From contig CAVXTW010000015.1 of the NCBI GenBank assembly GCA_963764695.1, positions 434,001 to 498,000 on the forward strand: 64,000 nt of DNA. The letters run 5' to 3'. The translations under genes were made by a program, and so were the position numbers. Source of the stretch: DATFRY01 sp963764695. Lineage in GTDB: Bacteria > Myxococcota_A > Polyangia > Haliangiales > Haliangiaceae. Shown here piece by piece: positions 63,403-64,000 of this stretch. The number at the start of each line of letters is the position of its first letter. Positions within the stretch are counted from its first letter, which is position 1. The notes beneath the pieces were generated by a model that was not told the origin of the DNA, searched no databases, and saw only the letters and a list, made by a program, of their open reading frames with translations.

Positions 63403-64000
63403 TGGCCCGCATCACGCTCCAGAAGGTGCGGCACAGCTATCACGCGAAGCCGAAAGACCCGGCCGACTGGGCGCTCAAGGAGCTCGATCTCGAGTGGCGC
63501 GACGGCGGCGCGTACGCCCTGCTCGGCCCGTCCGGCTGCGGCAAGACGACGCTGCTCAACATCATCTCGGGGCTGGTGCGGCCGACCGAGGGGCGGGTGC
63601 TGTTCGACGGCGCCGACCTGACCGACGTGCCCACCGACCGGCGCCACATCGCGCAGGTGTTCCAGTTCCCGGTCGTCTACGACACGATGACCGTGCGCGA
63701 CAACCTGGCCTTTCCGCTGCGCAACCGCGGCCTGCCCGAGGCGGACATCCAGGCCAAGGTGGAGGAGATCGCGCGCATGCTCGATCTCGAGCCGCATGCT
63801 GGGCCGGCGCGCCTCGGGGCTGACGGCCGACGGCAAGCAGAAGATCTCGCTCGGCCGCGGGCTGGTCCGCTCCGACGTCAACGTCATCATGCTCGACGAG
63901 CCGCTGACGGTCATCGACCCGCACCTCAAGTCGCAGCTGCGCTCCAAGCTGCGCGAGCTGCACCAGCGCATCACGCGCACGATGATCTTCGTGACCCACG
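63402..64000 (+). pseudogene. glpT: Glycerol ABC transporter ATPase GlpT (5' part, one-base frameshift, runs off the window)
   Basis: From ATG 63402 the frame gives MARITLQKVRHSYHAKPKDP, Walker A GPSGCGKTTLL and QFPVVYDTMTVRDNLAF. It continues normally to MLDLEP at 63777-63794. There one base is extra (63792-63795, CCGC): the following frame reads MLGRRASGLTADGKQKISLGR, then VIMLDEPLTVIDPHL and MIFVTH, exactly the GlpT continuation. The degenerate signature TADGKQKISLGR is typical of GlpT. Without the shift the gene is intact up to the window end. The extra base is probably an assembly error, but a true mutation would disable the transporter. Confidence 0.85.

Overview
The window is GC-rich (about 70 % by eye) bacterial chromosome with densely packed genes on both strands. 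Gene content points to the Myxococcota. It has Ser/Thr kinases with C-terminal membrane anchors, an FHA-sigma54 activator, an MXAN_5187-type protein, many lipoproteins with Gly/Asp linkers after the lipobox, a sigma factor of the TIGR02999 type beside a kinase, and a selenocysteine-encoded selD. A suborder near Haliangium/Kofleria is a guess from gene style, not from a marker gene.

Layout. 1-1.9 kb: the start of a SerA-like dehydrogenase, a small unknown protein and a LeuA-family synthase. 2.0-6.3 kb: oligopeptide-type ABC ATPases and two exported proteins, one frameshifted. 6.4-9.5 kb: a pair of acyl-CoA dehydrogenases, tRNA-Met and tRNA-Gln. 9.5-13.8 kb: the leftward operon tolQ-tolR-tolA-tolB-ppx, with ppx frameshifted; pal lies alone at 36.5 kb. 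14-17.8 kb: two lipoproteins, a rhomboid-like membrane protein and the FHA-sigma54 activator. 17.8-25.6 kb: an EAL phosphodiesterase, HupE-like protein, glmU, a lipoprotein, an SCP2 protein and a CoA transferase.

25.6-33.8 kb is the most unusual part. Two tandem paralogous lipoproteins are followed by an ECF sigma factor, a membrane-anchored anti-sigma-like/TPR protein and a CHAT (caspase-like) protease. Next come a Ser/Thr kinase overlapping a second sigma factor, and a CAP-domain lipoprotein. 33.8-36 kb holds a secreted protein with a possible caspase-like His/Cys pair and selD. The selD reading frame is interrupted by an in-frame UGA in the active-site motif, followed by a SECIS-like hairpin.

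36.5-44.7 kb: pal, a large kinase, a BamA-like outer-membrane protein with a DUF4390 protein and an NtrY-like histidine kinase, a DUF465 protein and tsaB. 44.8-54 kb: an MXAN_5187 protein with 60-bp repeats, threonine synthase, a large GspE_N/GAF-like/HEAT protein with an Ala-rich repeat, RDD protein, rsmE, prmA and rpsU. 54.2-59.5 kb: a paralogue of the small protein at 0.4 kb, then an operon of two M16 homologues lacking the zinc motif plus a DUF4105/Lnb protein. 59.5-64 kb: divergent glpR and the glycerol ABC transporter genes glpV-glpS-glpT, with glpT running off the window.

Quality note: three genes (a lipoprotein at 5.4-6.3 kb, ppx and glpT) each carry one extra base, and a fourth junction (anti-sigma/CHAT) is off by the same amount. 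This may reflect assembly errors rather than biology.
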